A stretch of 6,384 nt of DNA from Ruminococcus sp. UBA5884 (GCA_002431975.1 DJFA01000058.1:1-6384); one strand, 5' to 3'; positions 1 through 6,285 are shown, counted from the stretch's first letter. Notes: generated by a model not told the origin, from the sequence alone. Numbers and translations: made by a program.

Positions 1-40
1 ATCAGATGACACTGATAAAATGTACAGGAGGTAAAATTTT

Positions 41-1222
41 ATGTCAAGATTTACATTGCCAAGAGATATTTATTATGGACAGAACGCTCTTGAAACCCTT
101 AAAACTCTGAAAGGAAAAAAAGCTATCGTTGTAATAGGCAGCGGCTCAATGAAAAGACTTGGCTTTCTCGATAAAGTAAATTCATATCTCGCAGAAGCCG
201 GTATTGAAACTAAACTTTTTGAAGGTGTTGAACCTGACCCGTCTGTTGAAACAGTCATGAAAGGTGCAGCCGTTATGAGAGAATTTGAACCTGACTGGAT
301 TATAGCTATGGGCGGCGGTTCTCCTATTGATGCTGCAAAAGCTATGTGGGCATTCTATGAATATCCTGAAACAACTTTTGAAGACCTTATCACACCATTC
401 AGTTTCCCTGAACTCCGTCAGAAAGCAAAATTCCTCGCAATTCCTTCAACATCAGGAACTGCTACTGAAGTAACTGCATTTTCAGTAATCACTGACTATT
501 CAAAGGGTATCAAATATCCTCTTGCTGACTTCAATATCACACCAGATGTAGCTATAGTTGACCCGGCACTTGCTGAAACAATGCCTCCTAAACTTACTGC
601 TCATACAGGAATGGACGCTCTTACCCATGCAATTGAAGCTTATGTTTCAACTCTTAACGGACCATTCACAGACCCTCTTGCTCTCAAGGCAATTGAAATG
701 GTATTCGATTATCTGCCTTCATCATATAAAGGAAACAAAACTTCAAGAGAACAGATGCATTATGCTCAGTGTCTTGCAGGTATGGCATTTTCAAATGCTC
801 TTCTCGGCATAGTTCACTCAATGGCTCATAAGACAGGTGCAGCATTCTCAACAGGTCATATTCCGCACGGCTGTGCAAATGCAATCTATCTGCCATATGT
901 AATCAAATATAATTCAAAATGTCCGAAAGCTATGAAGCGTTATGCTGATATTGCAAGATTTATCGGTCTTGAAGGAAAATCAGACAAGGCTCTTGTAAAT
1001 TCTCTCTGTGCAAAGATTGACGCATATAACGTTGAACTTTCAATACCTAAGACTCTTAAAGACTTCGGTATTATCGAGGAGGAATTCCTTGAAAAGGTTG
1101 ATACCATTGCTGAAAATGCAGTAGGCGATGCCTGCACAGGTTCAAATCCGAGAAGCATTACTCCGGCTGAAATGTCACAGCTTCTCAAGGCTGTATATTA
1201 CGGTTCAGAAGTAGATTTCTGA
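41..1222 (+). CDS. Iron-containing alcohol dehydrogenase (Fe-ADH / butanol dehydrogenase-like)
   Basis: This 393-residue protein has the usual length of group III, metal-dependent alcohol dehydrogenases, which interconvert alcohols and aldehydes in the cytoplasm with NAD(P)H. Seen in the sequence: the nucleotide-binding GGGSPIDAAK at residues 91-100, PSTSGTATEVT at 135-145, and a metal site. By alignment from memory to FucO, the metal ligands are D192, H196 (in GMDALTHAIEAY), H259 and H276 (in HIPHGCANA). The HIPHG segment is a few residues longer than in FucO and resembles the dehydrogenase half of AdhE. The ATG follows AGGAGG (26-31) by 9 nt. The gene ends at a strong terminator and looks monocistronic on its 3' side; its promoter lies mostly outside the window. 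Substrate and cofactor cannot be fixed from sequence. A role in fermentative ethanol or butanol formation is likely but inferred. It shows no damage or truncation. Confidence 0.95.
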   Translation: MSRFTLPRDIYYGQNALETLKTLKGKKAIVVIGSGSMKRLGFLDKVNSYLAEAGIETKLFEGVEPDPSVETVMKGAAVMREFEPDWIIAMGGGSPIDAAKAMWAFYEYPETTFEDLITPFSFPELRQKAKFLAIPSTSGTATEVTAFSVITDYSKGIKYPLADFNITPDVAIVDPALAETMPPKLTAHTGMDALTHAIEAYVSTLNGPFTDPLALKAIEMVFDYLPSSYKGNKTSREQMHYAQCLAGMAFSNALLGIVHSMAHKTGAAFSTGHIPHGCANAIYLPYVIKYNSKCPKAMKRYADIARFIGLEGKSDKALVNSLCAKIDAYNVELSIPKTLKDFGIIEEEFLEKVDTIAENAVGDACTGSNPRSITPAEMSQLLKAVYYGSEVDF

Positions 1223-1236
1223 TGTATAAATAAATG

Positions 1237-1272
1237 AAAAAGCCTTGCTCTTTAATGAGTAAGGCTTTTTTT
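1237..1272. terminator. Bidirectional Rho-independent terminator between convergent genes
   Basis: A 14-bp stem (1237-1250 pairing with 1257-1270, including one G-T wobble) closes on a 6-nt loop. T-runs follow on the plus strand, and the A-run at the left gives a T-run on the minus strand. It lies 14 nt after the alcohol dehydrogenase stop and 33 nt beyond the stop of the convergent peptidoglycan-binding gene, so it can end both transcripts. Confidence 0.9.
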
Positions 1273-1305
1273 GTCAAATTGTTTTCCTCTGCAAATATGC
1301 TGAAT

Positions 1306-1815
1306 TTATGCCATCATATAATTAAAAGTTCTTGCAAGGATATTCCACATTGCAATATCAACATTTCCTGTTTCAGATTTCTGAGTCATTGACTGGAATG
1401 ATTTTACGGCACGGACAGTTGAGGCATCAAAAAAACCGGTTGCATTGATTTTTTCGCAGCTGCTGCAATTTTCCATAACTGCACTGAGCATAACCTGCAA
1501 AACCATAACCGGATATCCCTTGTCACCCTGTTTCATTATGTATGATTTTGAGGGAAATACGCTTATTGCCTCCGGTTCTGACCTTACAAGCTTTTTATAG
1601 ATATAAATGATTTTCTCCCATGTAGGTTTATTGACTTCTCCCGTAATGGGCAGAGAATATTCCTGTTGAAAAGCTTTTACGGCTATCTGGGATTCCTTTC
1701 CGAAAATTCCGTCAGGGATAATTCTTGGTATTTTTTCATTATAGTATGATATGCCATAGAGATATCCCTGAATTTCTCTTATATGAGCTTTTCTCTGAGC
1801 CTGATTATATGCCAT
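1306..1815 (-). CDS. Small protein with two peptidoglycan-binding (PG_binding_1) domains
   Basis: The 169-residue protein is almost entirely two PG_binding_1-type repeats. The first is at about residues 11-75, with DGIFGKESQIAVKAFQ, GEVNKPTW and a closing helix. The second is at about 95-163, with TGFFDASTVRAVKSFQ and a more diverged tail ending MWNIL. No catalytic domain, signal peptide or membrane segment is visible. In this family the fold binds peptidoglycan and usually targets a fused hydrolase; here the targeting module stands alone. The ATG at 1815 is preceded by AAAGGTGG (1827-1820), and the upstream gene stops only 13 nt earlier, so it is the last gene of a three-gene operon with a SpoIID/SleC-like protein. 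A role as an accessory or spore-wall binding protein in cortex remodelling is inferred from this context. The second repeat contains a CSSC pair (C117 and C120) of unknown meaning. Confidence 0.85.
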   Translation of the reverse strand: MAYNQAQRKAHIREIQGYLYGISYYNEKIPRIIPDGIFGKESQIAVKAFQQEYSLPITGEVNKPTWEKIIYIYKKLVRSEPEAISVFPSKSYIMKQGDKGYPVMVLQVMLSAVMENCSSCEKINATGFFDASTVRAVKSFQSMTQKSETGNVDIAMWNILARTFNYMMA

Positions 1816-1828
1816 GCTGCCACCTTTC

Positions 1829-3223
1829 TCAGCCGGTTATCACATATCCGGGATACTGATACGGCTGTTTTTCATAACCATATTTAAGGACTGAATACTG
1901 ATTTGCGATTTCATTCCATGTATTTGCATTTACAAGGCCATTCGGATTGAGTCCGAACTGACGCTGGAAAGCCATTACTGAATTTTTTGTGAGAGGGCCG
2001 AAATATCCTGTTGTATTCACAGCCGGAATTGTCGGATATGTTTCATGGATATATGAAAGATAATTCTGAAGTATTCTTATATATTCATTTGTCATGCCCT
2101 CTTTAAGCACAATTCCGGGATAGAGAACGACATCATCGCCTTCACCGAGCGGAATACTCTCTATTATTCCGAGATATGCCCTGTAAAGGTCATTCCATGT
2201 TCTTCTGTCAACAACGCCTGTTTCAGGGAGTCCGAAAACTCTCTGGAATGATTTCACTGATGCTTCGGTCTGTTCGCCGAAATATCCTGTTATATCAACA
2301 GGCTGAACGCTTTGATAATACGCTCCGACTACAGCGAGATAATACTGGAGATTGCTTATTTCACTGCCGTCCATGCCGATACGCAGTTCTTCCGAATACT
2401 GTTTTGAAACTTCTTCAATGCTAAGACCTTCTGAATTGAGTTCTGCAAGTCTTTTGACGCTTATATATATGTATGCTATTTTATACCATGTAGCTTTGTC
2501 AACCATACCGGTGACATTGAGATTGAAAATACTCTGAAAAACCTTTACAGCTTCTTCTGTCTGGACTCCGAAAGTTCCGTCAGGGCTTTCAATTTTGGGT
2601 ATTGCAGGATAATTTCTTGAAATTCTGTTAAGCTGAACCTGAATTGTCCTGACATCATTTCCTGACATACCAAGATTGAGGATTATTTCAGGATATGAGG
2701 GGGTATTGGTTCTTACTTCTGCATTTCTTACTATTTCAATATCATTTCCGTAATAGTTTTTAAGTATTTCATAAGGTGTATAACCTCTGTTTGCAAGCTC
2801 AACAGTACCCCATTGCGAGAGTCCTGAACAGGTAACTGTAGTACCGTTGCAGAATGATGTGAAATATGGCTCAATGCTTCCTTGTTTTCTTACATAGTCA
2901 TTGAATATCTCATCAACTATCTGTGATATATTTTCAAATATATCCCTGTTCTGGACAAAAGCCTGGTCGAACTGTGTAGTGCTTGTTATATCAAAATCAT
3001 AGCCTCTTGCACGGTACCATTCTGTATAGATACGGTTGAGAGCATATGTAATAATGACATATATATTGGCTCTCAGGGAACTTTCAGGCCATGTAGGATA
3101 TATTTCACTTGAGGCAACATTTTTTATATAATACGGAAAATCAACAGTTATATTTTCCGCATCTGAATCAGGACTTCCCATATGAACAGTTATCTGTTCA
3201 GGTATATAAGGTATTCCCGGCAT
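1829..3223 (-). CDS. SleC-like spore cortex-lytic protein: SpoIID domain plus three peptidoglycan-binding repeats
   Basis: The 464-residue protein starts with a compact SpoIID/LytB-type domain (about residues 28-165). It contains YIKNVASSEIYPTWP, with E40 in the position of the SpoIID catalytic glutamate, a YTEWYRARGY segment, CNGTTVTCSGLSQWG (124-139) and YTPYEILKNYYGNDI. Three PG_binding_1 repeats follow at about 184-249 (DGTFG near 215), 283-347 (TGYFG near 312) and 374-441 (TGYFG near 405). SpoIID proteins are lytic transglycosylases that cut spore peptidoglycan, and SleC of clostridia joins such a domain to peptidoglycan binding for cortex breakdown at germination. The N-terminal wording here resembles SleC as remembered, but SleC's long pro-region is absent. 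No Sec signal peptide is seen. The start is at 3223 because AGGAGG (3240-3235) lies 11 nt upstream and the nearer ATG at 3230 opens only a 10-codon frame. It is the middle gene of the operon. Family assignment is firm; the germination role is inferred. Confidence 0.88.
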   Translation of the reverse strand: MPGIPYIPEQITVHMGSPDSDAENITVDFPYYIKNVASSEIYPTWPESSLRANIYVIITYALNRIYTEWYRARGYDFDITSTTQFDQAFVQNRDIFENISQIVDEIFNDYVRKQGSIEPYFTSFCNGTTVTCSGLSQWGTVELANRGYTPYEILKNYYGNDIEIVRNAEVRTNTPSYPEIILNLGMSGNDVRTIQVQLNRISRNYPAIPKIESPDGTFGVQTEEAVKVFQSIFNLNVTGMVDKATWYKIAYIYISVKRLAELNSEGLSIEEVSKQYSEELRIGMDGSEISNLQYYLAVVGAYYQSVQPVDITGYFGEQTEASVKSFQRVFGLPETGVVDRRTWNDLYRAYLGIIESIPLGEGDDVVLYPGIVLKEGMTNEYIRILQNYLSYIHETYPTIPAVNTTGYFGPLTKNSVMAFQRQFGLNPNGLVNANTWNEIANQYSVLKYGYEKQPYQYPGYVITG

Positions 3224-3243
3224 ATATCATCGAACCTCCTTTT

Positions 3244-3864
3244 TTATAAATCTGTTTCCTGTCCATAGAATGAAACAGTGCGTTTTTCCTCTGTATATGC
3301 CGGAACAGGAATGAGATTTACCGGCAGTATTGAAGTTATGCCGTTGAAAACAGCGACATTTTTATTCTGGACTTCATAAAATCCTTTGGCATATACAAGA
3401 ACATTATAATATGAAAAAGGTTTTTTGTCTGATATTTCGCCGCCGCTGAAAACCGGTGCAGGAAGTTCAGCTATCGGAGAAGAACCATTTTTATCCGTTT
3501 CAAAAATATAGAGGATATTTTCCCTTCCGTTTTTTATTTCAGTAATTATAACCAGTGCATTTTCCGCCGGATATGCACGGTCAGCAGAGGTTGCCTCAAC
3601 ACGGAGAAAACCTGTTCCCATATTGTTTTCAAGATTTTCATTATAGACCGGTGACTGTTCTGCAACAGCCGGCGGCATAACCTGAGGGAATGAGGTTTCA
3701 GCTATTTCCTCGGAATTATTTTCAAGTTCTTCTGCGGAAGGTTCGGGAACTGCTTCCGGAAACATGGACATATAAGACTCCATATCATAATCACTGTTCT
3801 GATTTTTATAGAGCTTTATAATTTCGTCCTTATACTTTTTTGAAGCATCATCAAAATTATTCAG
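3244..3864 (-). CDS. Carboxypeptidase-regulatory-like domain protein, possible SleC pro-region counterpart
   Basis: Using a CTG start the product is 206 residues. A short charged helix-like N-terminus (FDDASKKYKDEIIKLYK, residues 4-20) leads into a Pro/Glu-rich linker to about residue 80. One beta-rich domain follows (about 83-190). It begins GTGFLRVEATSADRAYPAENA, continues through FETDKNGSSPIAEL and a PFSYYNVLVYAKGFYEV block, and closes with FNGITSILPVNLIPVP. This is the pattern of transthyretin-like carboxypeptidase-regulatory domains found in clostridial SleC-type proteins. No enzymatic motif, signal peptide or membrane span is visible. It heads the operon, 20 nt ahead of the SpoIID-domain gene. 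The frame is open back to 4068, but that would overlap DUF378 and a hairpin, so an internal start is used: AGAAGGAG (3880-3873) sits 8 nt before CTG 3864. The alternative GTG at 3873 overlaps the ribosome binding site. An accessory or inhibitory partner for the next gene's enzyme is a guess from context. Confidence 0.75.
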   Translation of the reverse strand: MNNFDDASKKYKDEIIKLYKNQNSDYDMESYMSMFPEAVPEPSAEELENNSEEIAETSFPQVMPPAVAEQSPVYNENLENNMGTGFLRVEATSADRAYPAENALVIITEIKNGRENILYIFETDKNGSSPIAELPAPVFSGGEISDKKPFSYYNVLVYAKGFYEVQNKNVAVFNGITSILPVNLIPVPAYTEEKRTVSFYGQETDL

Positions 3865-3880
3865 CTTAACCACTCCTTCT
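3862..3880 (-). promoter_or_regulatory. Ribosome binding site that points to a CTG start
   Basis: Reading the minus strand, AGAAGGAG (3880-3873) is followed by 8 nt and then CTG (3864-3862) opening the reading frame. This is ideal spacing. The only nearby standard start in frame, GTG at 3873-3871, shares a base with the Shine-Dalgarno core, and the first in-frame ATG lies about 26 codons further in without a matching site. Confidence 0.55.
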
Positions 3881-3932
3881 GACCTTTTATTTTCATTATA
3901 AATGATATTCAGTTTCAAGGGCAAAAAGAACA

Positions 3933-3985
3933 GGGATATTTTACATATGCATACGGCACGAAAATGCATGATGTAAAAATATCCC
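3933..3985 (-). terminator. Long AT-rich hairpin, probable terminator of the DUF378 gene
   Basis: GGGATATTTTACATATGCAT (3933-3952) pairs with 3964-3985 across an 11-nt loop, with small bulges. On the minus strand the hairpin begins 15 nt after the DUF378 stop and is followed by TGTTCTTTTTG, an imperfect T-run. It separates the DUF378 gene from the spore-wall operon. The stem is long but AT-rich and the T-run is interrupted, so a regulatory structure in the leader of the next operon is an alternative. Confidence 0.5.
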
Positions 3986-4000
3986 CTTTTAAGATTGTGG

Positions 4001-4207
4001 TCAGTGACTGGATGAAACCTTGTCATCTCTGAAAAGCAGAGATATGCACCATACAGCTGACAAGGCAACTATTATATAGATTATTCTGCTTATGACGGAC
4101 GCAGCACCGCCGAATGCCCATGCTACGAGGTCAAAACTGAATATACCTACCAGTCCCCAGTTTACTCCGCCGATTATGAGGAGTATCAATGCGATTTTAT
4201 CCCACAT
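4001..4207 (-). CDS. DUF378 family small membrane protein (YuzA-like)
   Basis: This 68-residue protein has two hydrophobic spans, at about residues 4-22 and 38-58. The family signature IGGVNWGLVGIFSFDLVAW fills most of the first span and the loop, and a small-residue GGAAS turn follows. The tail is short and polar. Members of this family are two-pass inner-membrane proteins of unknown function. The start is ATG 4207, preceded by AAAGAGGTG with 8 nt between AGAGG and ATG. Longer in-frame starts up to 4321 would add a segment without a ribosome binding site and are not used. The stop is followed by a hairpin, so the gene is probably transcribed alone. No clear promoter was found in 4208-4320 on the minus strand; that stretch holds only a small CCGGA/TCCGG inverted repeat (4229-4249), a 12-bp palindrome (4251-4262) and a TGGCA/TGCCA repeat (4308-4320). 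Confidence 0.88.
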   Translation of the reverse strand: MWDKIALILLIIGGVNWGLVGIFSFDLVAWAFGGAASVISRIIYIIVALSAVWCISLLFRDDKVSSSH

Positions 4208-4270
4208 TCCGTACACCTCTTTCTTTATCCGGATAAAATTTCTGTCCGGCAATAATATTATTGTCATGTA

Positions 4271-4299
4271 TTGAAAAAATATTCTTTTTATGATAAAAT
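4271..4299 (+). promoter_or_regulatory. Candidate SigA-type promoter for the lipoprotein-NERD operon
   Basis: TTGAAA (4271-4276) is followed after exactly 17 nt by TAAAAT (4294-4299), with TGA just before it giving an extended -10. It points rightward, away from the DUF378 gene and through the repeat element towards the TTG start at 4575. Transcription from about 4306 would give a leader of about 270 nt containing three hairpins. Chance matches are not rare in DNA this AT-rich. Confidence 0.5.
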
Positions 4300-4319
4300 T
4301 ATTTTTATGGCAAAATGCC

Positions 4320-4450
4320 AACGCAAATTCAAAACAGTGAATTTTTCTTTTATTCTGTAGGGGCGAACTGTGTTCGCCCGCCAGATTTACAGCATACCCT
4401 AACGGGCGACCAATGGTCGCCCCTACATAAACAATCCATTAAATTTGCGT
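4320..4450. repeat. Small non-coding repeat element with nested inverted repeats (MITE-like)
   Basis: The outer ends are ACGCAAATT (4321-4329) and its exact reverse complement AATTTGCGT (4442-4450). Inside lies a second perfect 11-bp pair, TGTAGGGGCGA (4356-4366) and TCGCCCCTACA (4417-4427). Each inner arm also folds on itself: GGGCGAA/TTCGCCC (4361-4379) and GGGCGACC/GGTCGCCC (4404-4422). No reading frame of note is present. The architecture fits a miniature inverted-repeat element or REP-like sequence. Similar GGGGCGA hairpins are common between genes of gut Firmicutes (from general knowledge, not searched). No target-site duplication is obvious. Confidence 0.75.
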
Positions 4451-4479
4451 TATATCAATACAAATCTGATGAATTGTTT

Positions 4480-4546
4480 CTGCTGAACCATAACGGGCGA
4501 ACCAGTTCGCCCATACAGAAATTAATCCATTGAATGTGCATTAATA
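4480..4546. repeat. Second, degenerate copy of the repeat element's right end
   Basis: This stretch repeats 4390-4454 in the same orientation: GCTGAACC, TAACGGGCGA, a TTCGCCC arm, ATACA, AATCCATT and TGCATTAATAT match AGCATACC, TAACGGGCGA, TCGCCC, CTACA, AATCCATT and TGCGTTATAT. It carries its own hairpin, GGGCGAAC/GTTCGCCC (4495-4512). A tandem or partial duplication of the right end is the simplest reading. It ends just before the ribosome binding site of the lipoprotein gene. Confidence 0.65.
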
Positions 4547-4556
4547 TAATAATTTT

Positions 4557-4577
4557 CCGGAGGTCTTTTATTAATTG
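4557..4577 (+). promoter_or_regulatory. Ribosome binding site fixing a TTG start
   Basis: CCGGAGGT (4557-4564) lies 11 nt before TTG at 4575-4577. The codon directly before the TTG in the same frame is TAA (4572-4574), so the frame cannot begin earlier. The next ATG (4617) would remove most of the lipoprotein signal peptide. Confidence 0.85.
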
Positions 4578-5636
4578 AAAATTTTTAAGCATATTGTTTT
4601 ATTATTTTCTGCCGCTATGCTGTCAGGCTGTTCTGAGATAGATAATTCAGCTGTTTTTTATGAAACTGAAATTTCCGAAACGGAAACAGTTTGCGAAACA
4701 ACTGAAGAATATAATCCGATAACTGAAATAAAACTGTCATTTCTCGGTGACTGCACTCTTGCAACACAGATGGGGCAGGACTATGAAGGCAGTTTCAACT
4801 GGTATGCAGAAAATTATCCGGCTGAATATTTTTTTGAAAAAACATATCCATATGTATGTGATGATGATTTTACAATCGCAAACTGTGAGAATGTATTCAC
4901 TGATTCAGCACTTTCCGAACGTGAAAAAGGCTATACGCCTGCATTCTGGTTTCGTTCACCGACCAAAAACGCTGAAATTTTTCCAGCCGGAAATATTGAG
5001 GTCGTTTCAGTTGCAAACAATCATACAGAGGATTACGGCGAACAGGGTATGAAGGATACAATTGATGCAATAGAAGAAACAGGCTGTCTTAAATGGGGCA
5101 ATTCTGAAAAAGATGTTATCCTTGAAAAGGATGGCGTTAAAATCGGTCTTGTATGCGATACAATATGGGGTGACTGGGATACCGAAAAAATTATTCAGCG
5201 TATTGAAAATTTAAATAATTCAACTGATATACAGATAGTATTCTTTCATGGCGGAGAAGAAGCTGTTCATACCGAGGAAACATGGAAAAAAGAAGCCTGT
5301 CATAAAATGGCTGATGCAGGAGCTGACCTTATAGTAGGAGGACACCCTCATGTTCTTCAGCCGCTTGAAACATATAATAATGTACATATAGTGTATTCAA
5401 TAGGAAATTTCTGTTTCGGAGGAAACCGTTCCCCTGAAAACAGAACAGTCGTATATCAGGAAACATTTAAATTCAACAGGGATACAAAACAGATAGTATC
5501 AAATCAGGAAAATATAATTCCTTTCTATGTATTTACGGGAAATACAAATAATTTTCAGCCTGCACCTGTTGAAGACCCTGACACTTCACAGAAAATTTCA
5601 GATTTCATGTACAGAAAAACATCATCGCTTTTTTAG
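4575..5636 (+). CDS. CapA/PgsA-like lipoprotein with a metallophosphatase-type fold
   Basis: This 353-residue protein has a lipoprotein signal: a basic start, a hydrophobic stretch and the lipobox LSGC with C19 as the lipidated cysteine. An acidic, Thr-rich linker follows to about residue 50. The PGA_cap (CapA) domain runs from about 52 to 285, with motifs in the family order: FLGDCTL (56-62), ANCENVFT (102-109), VVSVANNHTEDYGEQG (143-158), FFHGGEE (223-229), DAGADLIVGGHPHV (247-260) and YSIGNF (274-279). The His and Asp residues of GDC, NNH, HGG and GGHPH are the likely metal-site residues. Family members include poly-gamma-glutamate capsule proteins, but many are uncharacterised hydrolase-like surface proteins. 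No capB, capC or capsule genes are nearby, so polyglutamate synthesis is not supported. It is exported and membrane-anchored. Its TAG stop overlaps the ribosome binding site of the NERD gene, so the two are co-translated. The substrate is unknown. Confidence 0.88.
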   Translation: MKIFKHIVLLFSAAMLSGCSEIDNSAVFYETEISETETVCETTEEYNPITEIKLSFLGDCTLATQMGQDYEGSFNWYAENYPAEYFFEKTYPYVCDDDFTIANCENVFTDSALSEREKGYTPAFWFRSPTKNAEIFPAGNIEVVSVANNHTEDYGEQGMKDTIDAIEETGCLKWGNSEKDVILEKDGVKIGLVCDTIWGDWDTEKIIQRIENLNNSTDIQIVFFHGGEEAVHTEETWKKEACHKMADAGADLIVGGHPHVLQPLETYNNVHIVYSIGNFCFGGNRSPENRTVVYQETFKFNRDTKQIVSNQENIIPFYVFTGNTNNFQPAPVEDPDTSQKISDFMYRKTSSLF

Positions 5637-5650
5637 GAGATTTTAAAACT

Positions 5651-6283
5651 ATGGGAGAGATAATTTTTATTGCAGCAGCGGCAGTTATTCTCCTTGCTGC
5701 AATACTTATAAAAATTCAGGAGCTTCCTTATTTCAGAAAAAAACAGATAGGTGCTGAGGGAGAGGAAAAAACCAATGCAGTTTTAAGAAAATTTGCAAAG
5801 AAACATAACTGTCTTATGATGACTAATATTTTTCTTCCTCTTTATGACGGCACTTGCGAAATTGACCATATTCTTTTCGGAAAATTCGGTGCGGCAGTCA
5901 TTGAAACCAAGAATATTTCCGGAGAACTTTCCGGAACAGGCAGACAGCTTGTGCATATAGTCGGAAAAAACAGATATACAATGTATAATCCGGCTTTGCA
6001 GAATGAAACTCATGTGAAGAATATTCAGTATCATCTTACAAAAGCCGGATATAAAAATGTACCTGTATATTCATTTGTAGTGTTTACAAGTGATAATATA
6101 AAATTTCCTGATTCAGTCGGCATAAGACTTTCAGAGCTTGAAAAAAATCTTAAAAAACTCCCTGATAATAAGTGTGACTGTAAAAAGCTTTTTATGGCAA
6201 TAAAACAAAAAGAAGTAAAAAATCCTGTTGATAAGATTATTCATAATATTCAGAATGATATGAAAAATAAATCGGGGCGATAA
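5651..6283 (+). CDS. Membrane-anchored NERD (nuclease-related) domain protein
   Basis: The 210-residue protein begins with one hydrophobic segment (about residues 4-21), with a charged segment after it, so the rest is probably cytoplasmic. The NERD domain covers about 32-150. It has the entry motif GAEGEEKT (34-41), EIDHILFGKFGAAVIETKN (70-88) with D72, E85 and K87 forming a D...ExK nuclease-type site, a GELSG turn, and NPALQNETHV (113-122). The C-terminal 50 residues are lysine-rich. NERD domains are related to restriction-endonuclease-fold nucleases; activity is rarely shown, and the proteins occur alone or fused to kinases and helicases. The predicted catalytic residues look intact. The ATG follows AGGAG (5635-5639), which overlaps the upstream stop, leaving 14 nt between the genes. 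A housekeeping, DNA-processing or defence role cannot be decided from the sequence. After the stop (6284-6342) there is only AT-rich DNA with a T9-10 run and no convincing terminator stem. Confidence 0.88.
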   Translation: MGEIIFIAAAAVILLAAILIKIQELPYFRKKQIGAEGEEKTNAVLRKFAKKHNCLMMTNIFLPLYDGTCEIDHILFGKFGAAVIETKNISGELSGTGRQLVHIVGKNRYTMYNPALQNETHVKNIQYHLTKAGYKNVPVYSFVVFTSDNIKFPDSVGIRLSELEKNLKKLPDNKCDCKKLFMAIKQKEVKNPVDKIIHNIQNDMKNKSGR

Positions 6284-6285
6284 TT

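Noticed and set aside
12..22. TGATAAAAT before the alcohol dehydrogenase as a -10 box.
   Set aside because: It is almost touching the ribosome binding site and its -35 region is outside the window.
3198..3230. A 10-codon frame from ATG 3230, closer to the AGGAGG site than the real start at 3223.
   Set aside because: It is only 4 nt from the ribosome binding site, encodes nothing recognisable and is out of frame. The 3223 start gives the conserved N-terminus.
3881..3920. TATAAT-like (3900-3895), TTGAAA and GAATATC sequences on the minus strand ahead of the spore-wall operon, examined as SigA, SigE, SigG, SigF or SigK promoters.
   Set aside because: TTGAAA to TATAAT is only 12 nt, and no pair of boxes fits the spacing of any sporulation sigma factor. 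The real promoter remains unidentified.
4356..4517. The GGGCGA hairpins as CRISPR repeats.
   Set aside because: Spacing is irregular, orientation alternates and there are no regular spacers; they are arms of inverted repeats.
4315..4533. A 72-codon frame through the repeat element.
   Set aside because: It is built from inverted-repeat sequence, has no ribosome binding site and shows no protein family pattern.
4522..4550. TATAAT (4545-4550) with TTAATC 17 nt upstream as a promoter for the lipoprotein gene.
   Set aside because: The -10 is perfect but the -35 is poor and the box lies in the repeat's AT-rich end. The 4271-4299 candidate is better, though this one cannot be excluded.
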